Source: Deferribacteres bacterium (GTDB lineage Bacteria; Thermosulfidibacterota; Thermosulfidibacteria; Thermosulfidibacterales; Thermosulfidibacteraceae). Taken from it: 25,242 nt of DNA. Under the pieces are notes generated by a model. It was not told the DNA's origin. It searched no databases and worked only from the letters and a program-made list of their open reading frames with translations. Location of the stretch: contig JAADEW010000103.1 in NCBI GenBank assembly GCA_013153205.1, positions 1 through 25,242 on the forward strand, given 5' to 3'. Position 1 is the first letter of the stretch. Each line of letters begins with the position of its first letter. Below, in pieces: positions 1 to 7,392 of this stretch. The translations under genes were made by a program, and so were the position numbers.

Positions 1-40
1 AAAAAAGGGCCATGAACCCCGTGATTAAGGCTCATGGCCC
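1..40 (-). terminator. Rho-independent terminator (distal of a tandem pair)
   Basis: On the minus strand a 9-bp perfect stem (GGGCCATGA at 7-15 pairing with TCATGGCCC at 32-40) is followed by six T (bases 1-6). It lies downstream of the last gene of the long minus-strand operon and is its likely end. Seen directly; termination itself is inferred. Confidence 0.85.
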
Positions 41-84
41 AAATTATAAAGGGCCACGAGCAGGTCTGGACCCGCCCGTGGCCC
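41..84 (-). terminator. Rho-independent terminator (proximal of a tandem pair)
   Basis: An 8-bp outer stem (GGGCCACG at 51-58 with CGTGGCCC at 77-84) plus partial inner pairing is followed on the minus strand by TTTATAATTT (50-41). It stands just before the distal terminator and has nearly the same stem, apart from a compensated T-A to C-G change, so the pair looks like a duplication kept under selection for structure. Confidence 0.7.
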
Positions 85-220
85 CTTTCACTCTAAATGC
101 TAACGGGACCGCAGACGGGTCCTCCTAAGTAGCAGAAGGCCTAAAAGATTGAGCTTCTTTCCTTTCATCTTCTCCCCAAAAGCCGGTTTTTGACCAATAA
201 ATACCCACAAAGGGCATTTG
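85..220. other. Intergenic leader to terminators
   Basis: There is no convincing gene between the HAMP-protein stop codon and the tandem terminators. A 5-bp hairpin (GGACC/GGTCC around 106-122) and a 22-codon minus-strand frame (100-168) are visible, but neither is well supported. I see no riboswitch core or tRNA. Confidence 0.5.
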
Positions 221-754
221 TCAAGACAGCTTTAACCTTTCAAGCCTCTCTTTCAGGCGAGCAACCTCTTTCTTTGCCTCCTCATACCTCTCCGTTTCCA
301 AAAGCTCCTGTATGTCAGACAAAGAGAAATAAATGTTCACAAGCTCCCGTCTCATGGTGTCGATGGCACTGTTAACAGCGTCTTCAAGGGAATGGAACCT
401 GTCGGTTGCCCTTATCTTAACCCGAACATTAAAGTCTCCCTCTGCCACTTTCCTCAAATCCTGCTCAATCCTGTAAAGTGGCCCAACAATTTTCTGCTGA
501 AACAGAAGTGCAAAGATTATACAGAAAACAAAGCATATCAAACCGCATATTATCATCACAGGCAGGAGCAGGTCACTTACATAGTTAATGGTGTAATGGG
601 CTTTATAGAAAGTTTCCCCAACCTTCCTGTGAGACCAGAGATAAAAGATAAAAAACCCTGCACTTAAAGAAATGGTAAAAAACGAAACCATTATCCCTAT
701 AAGCCAGCACTGAATGTCCTTCTTAATGAACCTGACAGGCCTTCTCCTTTCCAT
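221..754 (-). CDS. Small HAMP-domain inner-membrane protein
   Basis: A 177-residue protein with two membrane segments (about 17-40 and 61-86) around a short periplasmic loop of about 20 residues, then a cytoplasmic HAMP domain (about 88-138, beginning IVGPLYRIEQ) and a charged coiled coil to the end. No kinase, cyclase or methyl-accepting output domain follows, so it is an orphan HAMP module, possibly relaying a signal or scaffolding an inner-membrane partner. I chose the ATG at 754 because GGGAGAAG precedes it at good spacing. An in-frame ATG at 796 lacks a ribosome site and would overlap the upstream gene. It is the last gene of the operon and the only one separated from its neighbour by a gap (22 bases). 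Function not recognised beyond the domain. Confidence 0.8.
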   Translation of the reverse strand: MERRRPVRFIKKDIQCWLIGIMVSFFTISLSAGFFIFYLWSHRKVGETFYKAHYTINYVSDLLLPVMIICGLICFVFCIIFALLFQQKIVGPLYRIEQDLRKVAEGDFNVRVKIRATDRFHSLEDAVNSAIDTMRRELVNIYFSLSDIQELLETERYEEAKKEVARLKERLERLKLS

Positions 755-776
755 TGCTTCTCCCTTTATGTGTTGA

Positions 777-1799
777 TTATTTGTATTTTTCTCCATGGCA
801 ACCGATGCACAGCTCTTGCTGTTTCTGTCTGAGGAGATAAGGATATCTGGATGAATGCGGATTATGGCAGGAAGCACAGGTTACCTTTCCATTGACGAGC
901 CTGATTCCGGGTTGCTTTTTCATATTTTCCCCAAGAGGAATTCCAACCGGATGAGAAACTCCCAGCATACTCTTGGGATGGCATTTATAGCAACGCTTGA
1001 TTGAAGACTCAAAAATCGCAACTATAGGCGGGTGATTTTTGACCTTTCTCAGGATGGAGGATAAGGTCTCCTCCACTATACCAAGCTTACACTCAACATA
1101 GCCGTCTGTCTTGAAACATAGGAATCTATCCTGAGAGTCCGTTACACCCGTCAGTATCCTAAAATGCTGAGCAGTCTCCGGCTCCAGAGATGAATAGGAA
1201 GAAAAGACAAACTCTTCATCCCTTTTAAGCGAGTTGCCGGCCATATCCTTAATCACGAAAATGCACCTGCTTCCCCTCTTTTTTATCGGAAAATCCAGCT
1301 CAAGCACATTATAGGTTCTGTAAATTCCATCGTTTCCACAGCACACACCCTCACAATCAGCATCTACCACTACAGGAGAGTCCGTCTCAACACACATCCT
1401 TGCTATGAGAAAAACTCCCCGTTCCAGAGAACACAAAAATATCTTCACCTTTGAAGGACTCAGCTTCACCTTGAGATAAGGAGGATTGCTAACATCAACA
1501 ATCTGAGATACGCCGAGAGAAGGAACCTCTACATAAAACATGCTTCCCAGAAAGCCGTTTCTGCCAAGTCTAAGGCAATTAAGCCCCTTATAACACTCAA
1601 TGGTCTTTATCCATCTCACATGCTCTTTCTGAGACTCTTCATTCTTTTCTCCTAAATGACAGGCTCCACAGTTATGATTAACGAAGGGGCTGTGTCCGAA
1701 AGGCTGTTCTTTAAATTTATGGCATTTAAGACAATTCCCAAAAGCAATCCTGCTCAAAAACAGTACAAAAAAGATTAGCCTACCAACTTTTACCAGCAC
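777..1799 (-). CDS. Pentahaem c-type cytochrome, exported
   Basis: A 340-residue protein with an N-terminal signal peptide (about 1-21) and five CXXCH haem sites: CLKCH and CGACH near the N-terminus, then CYKCH, CASCH and CIGCH near the C-terminus. The central 200 residues between the two haem groups have none and look beta-rich, with several extra cysteines (CEGVCCG among them) that could form disulfides. This split layout, two haems, a large haem-free domain, three haems, differs from the other cytochromes here. The start is GTG at 1799, preceded by GAGGTGAGG, and overlaps the upstream propeller gene by 10 bases. It probably works in the periplasm or at the outer surface as an electron-transfer partner of the preceding propeller protein. 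The exact family is not recognised. Confidence 0.85.
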   Translation of the reverse strand: MLVKVGRLIFFVLFLSRIAFGNCLKCHKFKEQPFGHSPFVNHNCGACHLGEKNEESQKEHVRWIKTIECYKGLNCLRLGRNGFLGSMFYVEVPSLGVSQIVDVSNPPYLKVKLSPSKVKIFLCSLERGVFLIARMCVETDSPVVVDADCEGVCCGNDGIYRTYNVLELDFPIKKRGSRCIFVIKDMAGNSLKRDEEFVFSSYSSLEPETAQHFRILTGVTDSQDRFLCFKTDGYVECKLGIVEETLSSILRKVKNHPPIVAIFESSIKRCYKCHPKSMLGVSHPVGIPLGENMKKQPGIRLVNGKVTCASCHNPHSSRYPYLLRQKQQELCIGCHGEKYK

Positions 1800-3142
1800 G
1801 ACTGCCTCACCTCTGTCTCAGGATTGGTGTATATAGCAGAAGGGCAACAGCCCAAATCAATCTTTCCTATCAACCTATCCCGCACCGTATCAACCACAGC
1901 TATCTTTTCCTCACCCTCCAGAATCACATACAACCAGTTTCTCATGCGAAAGAAACTCATATCTTCAGGAGACTTCCCCACCTCTATCTTTCTAAGCCTG
2001 ACATACTGCTTCTTATCAAATACGGTTATCGTCCCTTCATTTTTGTTGGAGACATAAACTTTGTCACCTGTATCCAGCAGGTCCACAGGAGCCCTCCCGG
2101 AATAGACCGAAGCCTTATGCTTCAGGGTGTTGAGGTCATAGACATCAACATTTCCCGTAGTCACATTTGTTATGTATATGTATCCACCGTCTATCCACAG
2201 AGAGTAAGGCTTTCCTGAAACCCTGATGACCCCCAGAGGAGCCAGAGAGAAGTTGAAAAGATAAACCTTTTGCTCATCCGGAACTGAAACGGCTACCATC
2301 TCTTTATCGGAGTCGGCAACCACATCCGCTATGCCAAAACCTATCCTTTTGGTCCCCACTATCTCCCCAGTCTTTGCCCTGAGCACCAGTATGTATCCAG
2401 AATCCCTATCGGTTATTACAACCATTCCGTCTTTTATCATCGCCATTCTGGAGGGAGAGATAACAAAAGGCAACGGGAACAAATCAACACTTCTCAAAGG
2501 GGATACGCTTATCAGCTGCAGAAGCTTATCCCCTTCAGAAAGGACCAGCACCAGATTGTTATCGCAGGTCATAGAGACGTCTTCAGGCTCTGAAGCGGTG
2601 GAGAAAGAAGCTTCCACCCAGTTGGTATCAGTTCTCACAAAAAAGAGCGTATCCGCATCGCTACAGACAGCTGTCAGTATCTCTTTTTCCATGGGAGCGG
2701 TTTGTGAATAGACCGAAAAAACCGGATTATAACAGCCACTCTTACCCAACCCCTCTTTCACATGCCAGACCATAAAAAGAGAGGCGTTGTTCCCATCAAC
2801 TTTAACAGAGACCGGCAGCTCCACCTTTTCAGAGCAGAGCTTAACCTCTTCTCCCGATACATACACCTTATCCAGAAGAAGAGTTAAGGTTGATATCCTC
2901 AATCCCCGGCCTCTCACCCTGCCAACAAAGACCTGTCCAAAACCTGACTTTGCAGCTATTTTTACAGGTTTTTCGGACAGAGGAATCGCCCCTTTATCAG
3001 CCGCAGAAGCATAAACCTCTTTGATGTAAAGAATGACATTTTCCCGCCCCTTCACATTCAAAAAGAGATTAATGTCGCCAAAAGCCGCTAAATCCATAAG
3101 CGCTAAAATTATCAGGCAGAAACTAAAACGTCTTACCAGCAT
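1790..3142 (-). CDS. Exported YVTN/NHL-type beta-propeller protein
   Basis: A 450-residue protein with a signal peptide (about 1-22), an N-terminal haem-free domain of about 130 residues, and then repeated 40-residue beta-propeller blades. Blade signatures such as DKVYVSNKNEGTITVFD and WLYVILEGEEKIAVVD resemble the YVTN family of surface-protein propellers. It has no CXXCH. Propeller proteins recur beside extracellular cytochrome genes in metal reducers and are thought to help docking, surface attachment or filament assembly; that role is inferred here. It overlaps the upstream octahaem gene by 20 bases and the downstream pentahaem gene by 10 bases, so its translation is coupled to both. The ATG at 3142 has GGGGAGG about 12 bases upstream, which is rather far. 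Confidence 0.82.
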   Translation of the reverse strand: MLVRRFSFCLIILALMDLAAFGDINLFLNVKGRENVILYIKEVYASAADKGAIPLSEKPVKIAAKSGFGQVFVGRVRGRGLRISTLTLLLDKVYVSGEEVKLCSEKVELPVSVKVDGNNASLFMVWHVKEGLGKSGCYNPVFSVYSQTAPMEKEILTAVCSDADTLFFVRTDTNWVEASFSTASEPEDVSMTCDNNLVLVLSEGDKLLQLISVSPLRSVDLFPLPFVISPSRMAMIKDGMVVITDRDSGYILVLRAKTGEIVGTKRIGFGIADVVADSDKEMVAVSVPDEQKVYLFNFSLAPLGVIRVSGKPYSLWIDGGYIYITNVTTGNVDVYDLNTLKHKASVYSGRAPVDLLDTGDKVYVSNKNEGTITVFDKKQYVRLRKIEVGKSPEDMSFFRMRNWLYVILEGEEKIAVVDTVRDRLIGKIDLGCCPSAIYTNPETEVRQSCW

Positions 3143-4361
3143 TTCTTATCGGGTCCTCCCCTCCATGATAATGGCAATAGTCACAATCCCACTTCAGCGT
3201 TGCCGTTCCGTTGTAAGAGGCATCACATATACCTCTTCCCGACGACCATTCACTGTGACAATCCGTGCATTTCCCCCAGAAAGGCGCGTCATTACAGTGA
3301 TGGACATAACGCCAGTGGTTAGCTCTATCGTCTCCAAACCCTGCAGCCTGGTCGTCAATATGGCACTTTCTACAAATTACGCCCATATTCCTTCCGGTAA
3401 AACTTGTCACTGTAAGGCTTGAGCCGTTTATCTCTTTTCTTATCAGAAAGATATTTGACGAACCGTGGGGTTCGTGACAGTCAGTGCACGCAAGCACGTA
3501 GTTGCCGGTATTAGAATCGCTGTAAGGCGCCTTCAGATTGGCACTGCCATCAGCCGGATAAAGGCCGTGTTTATCTCCGGATGATTCAGACCAGTCTATA
3601 GGAGTGTGGGAAAGGCCATACGAACTCATATCACTTGAGTGGCAGGAAAGACAGAAGGTGTTCATATCCGTAAGATTTGAGCCGTCGGTAGTGGTGGAGC
3701 CATCCGGTTCGTAATAAGAGGTGGAGCCGTATCTATACGGAGCCTGATACTGTTTTGAGCCGGCATAAGACGAGAGCCTCTCCCCGCTCTCATCCCCCCA
3801 CAACCTGTCAGAACCTGCTATGCTTCCATGTTTAGAGGGCAATCTCAACATCCACCCTCTTGAAGAAGAAGTCTTTCTATCCTTTTGAGCATAGTGGGGG
3901 TCATGACACGCCACACACGGGGAAGAGTATTGGTCGCTGAACCCCCACTTGTCATCTATAAAGCTCAATATATCGCTCAGCTTGTGATGAGAGGTAAGGT
4001 TAAACATCTCTTCTATGTCGTTAACTGAATCCAGAACATATCCGCCTGCCCTGTAGCTATAGCTTCTGTTTTCAACCTTGCCTTCAGTATGACAATCCAG
4101 ACAGAGCCAGTCTGTTCCAACCGGGTCATCGAAAAGAGCGTAAGGATAGGGACCGCTGTCCGTTTTATGCTGTTCGTGGCAGTGTCTGCAGTTTCCCACG
4201 CTTACCCCTGAAACCCTGTTTACACCATAGCTCGTATTTCCATGGGCTGACTCCGTGTATTTCGGAGGAAAAGCCCACAGTCCGGAAGCCAGCACCAAAA
4301 CTGCCGCCACAACCAAAACAAACAACCTAATCTTTTGCCGTATGACATACACTACAACCAT
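3123..4361 (-). CDS. Octahaem c-type cytochrome, probably extracellular
   Basis: About 412 residues with a hydrophobic signal sequence ending near LVLASGLWA and eight CXXCH sites (CRHCH, CLDCH, CVACH, CLSCH, CTDCH, CRKCH, CTDCH, CDYCH). The mature chain is rich in Ser, Gly, Tyr, Asp and Asn, unlike the Lys-rich cytochromes of the same operon and similar to the neighbouring OmcS-like filament protein, which suggests an extracellular location. The third and fifth sites are followed by DPH and EPH, typical of doubled-CXXCH proteins. Haem spacing is irregular, with stretches of 60-90 residues lacking haem. Starts at 4391, 4373 and 4361 are all possible. I prefer 4361 (GAGAGG just upstream, shortest n-region), which overlaps the upstream cytochrome gene by 35 bases. 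It may cap the filament or act as a terminal reductase (inference). Confidence 0.85.
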   Translation of the reverse strand: MVVVYVIRQKIRLFVLVVAAVLVLASGLWAFPPKYTESAHGNTSYGVNRVSGVSVGNCRHCHEQHKTDSGPYPYALFDDPVGTDWLCLDCHTEGKVENRSYSYRAGGYVLDSVNDIEEMFNLTSHHKLSDILSFIDDKWGFSDQYSSPCVACHDPHYAQKDRKTSSSRGWMLRLPSKHGSIAGSDRLWGDESGERLSSYAGSKQYQAPYRYGSTSYYEPDGSTTTDGSNLTDMNTFCLSCHSSDMSSYGLSHTPIDWSESSGDKHGLYPADGSANLKAPYSDSNTGNYVLACTDCHEPHGSSNIFLIRKEINGSSLTVTSFTGRNMGVICRKCHIDDQAAGFGDDRANHWRYVHHCNDAPFWGKCTDCHSEWSSGRGICDASYNGTATLKWDCDYCHYHGGEDPIRNAGKTF

Positions 4362-5394
4362 TAGCCTCTCCATTCCCCGGCCACCCATCATAGTCCCACC
4401 TCAAGAGGTGGTCATAAGGCGACGCATGAGCTCTGTGGCAGGATAAACACATAACCTGGTCCTTTCCGGGAGTCACAACGGAAGAAGGTCCCGTCATGGT
4501 GGAAAGCTCATCCGGGTCCCTTGCCACCGGAACCAGAGGATTGTAGCTACCGGGACCAGACCCTCCCGGATTGTTGTAATAATAGTATTCCTTGTCAGGG
4601 TCGTCAGGTAAAGCGAGATGAGTGGGATGCCTGAACCACGGCGATTGGTTATCATACACAACATTTCCGTCGGTATCGGTATAGTTTATCCCATGAAACT
4701 GTTGATGACACCCGGCACAGTAATTGCTCATTGAGTTGTCCTCGTTTCCATAAGGGTTATTACATCCATTGTACTCGTTATGGTCACTTGAGCTCACGGT
4801 ATATTCCCAGTCGTCGTCCTCAATTCCTTTCACACCGGTAGAATTGGTGCCGTGATAAGAGGAGTTCAGAAACCTATACCATCCCCCCTCTTCCCCTACC
4901 ACAGGAGCAGAATCATCGGCGTGATGGTGAGGAGAATGGCAGCTTTCGCATCCCGAAATTCTGTCATGACATCCGGCACAACTCGTTCCAGATGCTGATG
5001 TAGGTTTACCCGGTGCCTCTGTTAGAGTCTGGTCTTCCGAAATTCCGGGGATAGAAAGACAGTTGTGTCCTTTCCTGTCCCCCTGCTCTCTTACCCAGTA
5101 GAAATTCCCTCCAGCAAGAGAGGTCAGCGGTTCTGAAGCAGTATTCACAATCGGCACCTTCGTAACTTCTCCCATGGTAACTATAACCTCAGAACCCGAC
5201 GAGTTCGTATGACACCCGGCGCAAGAATCCTTGAGAAGAAAAGGTCTTGTCCCATTTGCACTTACAAGCTCTCCTCCCTGATAGTTATGCATGGTATGGC
5301 AGTTTGCACAGGGACCCGATACCTTCGCCTTCACGCAAAAACTTATAAACAAGCTTAAAAATATCCCCCAAAAGACTTTACTTACTCCAGACAT
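4327..5394 (-). CDS. OmcS-like extracellular filament cytochrome, seven haem sites
   Basis: A 355-residue protein with signal peptide (about 1-23, ending VKA) and a mature N-terminus KVSGPCANCHTMHN. Its landmarks follow Geobacter OmcS in order as I remember that protein: CHTMHN first haem, LL..SCAGCH second haem, LAGGNFYWV then KGHN, a GIEDDDWEYTVSSSDHN block, CAGCH, FRHP, CLSCHRAHAS and a terminal CSVCHTAKD. OmcS has six haems and polymerises into micrometre-long nanowires. This protein has seven canonical CXXCH sites because an extra CESCH follows the third. It is the third paralogue of the pair encoded at 15586-17852 but lies inside the minus-strand conduit operon. GGGAG precedes the ATG, and it overlaps the upstream propeller gene by 17 bases. 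Filament formation is inferred from the family. Confidence 0.88.
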   Translation of the reverse strand: MSGVSKVFWGIFLSLFISFCVKAKVSGPCANCHTMHNYQGGELVSANGTRPFLLKDSCAGCHTNSSGSEVIVTMGEVTKVPIVNTASEPLTSLAGGNFYWVREQGDRKGHNCLSIPGISEDQTLTEAPGKPTSASGTSCAGCHDRISGCESCHSPHHHADDSAPVVGEEGGWYRFLNSSYHGTNSTGVKGIEDDDWEYTVSSSDHNEYNGCNNPYGNEDNSMSNYCAGCHQQFHGINYTDTDGNVVYDNQSPWFRHPTHLALPDDPDKEYYYYNNPGGSGPGSYNPLVPVARDPDELSTMTGPSSVVTPGKDQVMCLSCHRAHASPYDHLLRWDYDGWPGNGEANGCSVCHTAKD

Positions 5395-6253
5395 CTACTC
5401 TCCCATTTCCTTCATCAAGAACGAGCAGTTTATCCTTCACAAAAAGCAGGAGCCACGGATAATACAGCTCCCCTTCTCTGAACCCTTCCCTGCAAAAAGA
5501 GTATTTGAAGGCGCCTGTGGGAGAAAAGACCAGAACCTTTTTGAGATATCGGTCAAGAACGTATATGTTTCCGGAAGAGTCCACCTCAAAAGAGACAGGC
5601 TCCACAAAAGTTTTCTGAGGAACTATGACCTTTTGGGAGCCGCCGCCGAGAGGAATGGCAAAAATCCTCCCGCTCACAACTTCCATGCCCCACAAAGTGT
5701 TGCCCTTAACCTTTATGTCGAAAAAGCCCTTAAAGTTTCTGGCATTCGGATAAATGTCCCTCACATAATTAAATTTAAAGTCATACACCAGCACATTGCC
5801 AGATATTCTATCCAGCACCAGGTATCCTTTGCTGTATTTTGCAATTCTATCAATAAGAACAGGTCTGCCCTTTCTGAAAAGGGGGAAAGCCGTTATCCTG
5901 CGTGTTTTGAGCTCTATCTTTTTTATAACATTATCTGACCTTTCCACCACGAGGAGATTCCCTTCGGGGTCCCTCTCCATGTATATGGGAAGCTTAAGCT
6001 TACCTCCTGCATTAAACACTTTAACAGGCTCCCACTTATCGGAGAAAGAGAGCAGTCTATCGTTGCCGCTGTCAACCACGTAAAGCTTGTTCCTGCCGCT
6101 ATCATAGAGCATACCCAGAGGGTAATGCATAGAAATCCCATCTGCCCCTCTGGTTATAGACTTCTCAAGCCTCCAGCTTGCCGCAAAACAGAGGGTATTA
6201 AAAACAAACCCCAGAACCACGAAAGCTAATAATTTTTGTGGCACTCTATACAT
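5378..6253 (-). CDS. Exported NHL-repeat beta-propeller protein
   Basis: A 291-residue protein with signal peptide (about 1-25) and NHL/SMP-30-like blades, for example YPLGMLYDSGRNKLYVVDSG and SFEVDSSGNIYVLDRYLKKV. The length suits a six-bladed propeller with nothing added. No haem sites. It sits between the 16-haem cytochrome and the OmcS-like filament gene, overlapping them by 28 and 17 bases. NHL proteins are common next to omcS/omcE-type genes, where they may assist filament assembly or fasten the filament at the outer membrane; that role is not proven. The ATG at 6253 is preceded by GGAGAGG at usable spacing. It is paralogous in type, though not closely similar, to the propeller at 17852-18838. 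Confidence 0.85.
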   Translation of the reverse strand: MYRVPQKLLAFVVLGFVFNTLCFAASWRLEKSITRGADGISMHYPLGMLYDSGRNKLYVVDSGNDRLLSFSDKWEPVKVFNAGGKLKLPIYMERDPEGNLLVVERSDNVIKKIELKTRRITAFPLFRKGRPVLIDRIAKYSKGYLVLDRISGNVLVYDFKFNYVRDIYPNARNFKGFFDIKVKGNTLWGMEVVSGRIFAIPLGGGSQKVIVPQKTFVEPVSFEVDSSGNIYVLDRYLKKVLVFSPTGAFKYSFCREGFREGELYYPWLLLFVKDKLLVLDEGNGRVDVWSK

Positions 6254-7392
6254 AACGCTGCCTCTCCGCTTAATCTCAGGTTATACTTAAAATTGGTTCC
6301 CATGGTATCGTGACAGGTAACGCAGGTTATAGGCTGTCCATTTCTCGGGTCCAGAACCTCTTTTCCAACCGGATGGGTAAACTTGCCCTGAGTCTTATGA
6401 CACCTCACGCACACAGCGTTTCCATCGCCTTTTAGCATAGCCGGATGGTCAGAGCCATGCCCGGCATGGCAGTTGATGCAGTTGCTCCACTCAGGATGGA
6501 CATAAAGAGACTCTCTCTTCTGCTTATAGGTCTCCGGATGACAGCTCTGGCACATCCTCATGGGAATGTCTGCAAGAAGATTCTTATCCGCTCCCACATG
6601 GGGATTATGACATGCAAGGCAGGAATTTCCTCTAACCCTTCCAAGCTGGTGATTGTGCAGGTGGTTAAAGCTTTTCTCAACTCCTTTATGACAGCTGACA
6701 CACACGCTGGAGCTGACCCCGCCCTTTTTATGACAGAGGTTGCACTTTTTCTCAGCAAAGGGCTTATGGGAGAAATCTTTAATCAAAAATCTCTTTCCGC
6801 TTCCATGTGGATTGTGACAGCCAACGCAATTCATCCTCTTCAAATCTCCATACCTATGGGAAGCCTTGAGCTTAACCCGGTTTCCATGACACTTGAAGCA
6901 GATTCTATCCATGTTCTTCACGAAGACCATGTTCCGGGAAAAGTGAGGGTCATGGCAAACCGTGCACTTTCCGTCTCTAAAGGGCTTGTGGACAAAAACC
7001 ATCTTTTTCTTCAGCTCTCCGTGGCAGGAAAGGCAAAGCTCCTTTTCGTCTTTAACAAGCAGAGCCTTATGCGTGGAAGAATGGGGAAGATGACACCGCA
7101 GACAAGCCTTTTTCTCAACAGGAGTGTGGACAAAAGCCGCTTTTTTCAACTCTTTTCCAAACCTCACATGACATTCAAAACAAAGCCTGTCCGCTCTCTC
7201 CTTCAACAACCCTTTATAGCGAGAAACATGGGGAAGATGGCACCTGTAGCATTTACCTGATGCAACAGGTTCGTGGACTTTGCCTTTGAAAATCTCCTTT
7301 TTGTGATGGCACTTAAAACAATTGCTCGCAGCAGCCAGGTTAGAAAACGAAGCCAGAACGAAAACCAGAAAGACAAAACAACGCAGAATCAT
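6226..7392 (-). CDS. 16-haem c-type cytochrome with doubled CXXCH repeats
   Basis: A 388-residue protein with signal peptide (about 1-22) and sixteen CXXCH sites. Most come in pairs of the doubled-CXXCH family: CXXCH-x-PH-x-S, about 15-20 residues, L-C-XXCH, then H-x-P-V/F. The chain is Lys/Arg-rich and averages one haem per 23 residues, implying an elongated haem wire in the periplasm or at the inner face of the outer membrane. The start at 7392 (ATGATTCTG) forms a 4-base ATGA overlap with the upstream 26-haem gene and follows GGAGG; longer frames from 7455 would put 21 extra residues before the signal peptide. Probable role: passing electrons between the inner membrane pool and the 26-haem lipoprotein or barrel conduit (inference). 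Confidence 0.9.
   Translation of the reverse strand: MILRCFVFLVFVLASFSNLAAASNCFKCHHKKEIFKGKVHEPVASGKCYRCHLPHVSRYKGLLKERADRLCFECHVRFGKELKKAAFVHTPVEKKACLRCHLPHSSTHKALLVKDEKELCLSCHGELKKKMVFVHKPFRDGKCTVCHDPHFSRNMVFVKNMDRICFKCHGNRVKLKASHRYGDLKRMNCVGCHNPHGSGKRFLIKDFSHKPFAEKKCNLCHKKGGVSSSVCVSCHKGVEKSFNHLHNHQLGRVRGNSCLACHNPHVGADKNLLADIPMRMCQSCHPETYKQKRESLYVHPEWSNCINCHAGHGSDHPAMLKGDGNAVCVRCHKTQGKFTHPVGKEVLDPRNGQPITCVTCHDTMGTNFKYNLRLSGEAALCIECHKNY

Noticed and set aside
100..168. A 22-codon minus-strand frame (MKGKKLNLLG...) after the last operon gene
   Set aside because: The ribosome site is too close to the ATG, no family is recognisable, and such a short frame is expected by chance.
1..220. A possible tRNA or cyclic-dinucleotide riboswitch, because such riboswitches can precede multihaem genes
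   Set aside because: The hairpins end in T-tracts and follow rather than precede the genes; no GEMM core or cloverleaf could be traced.
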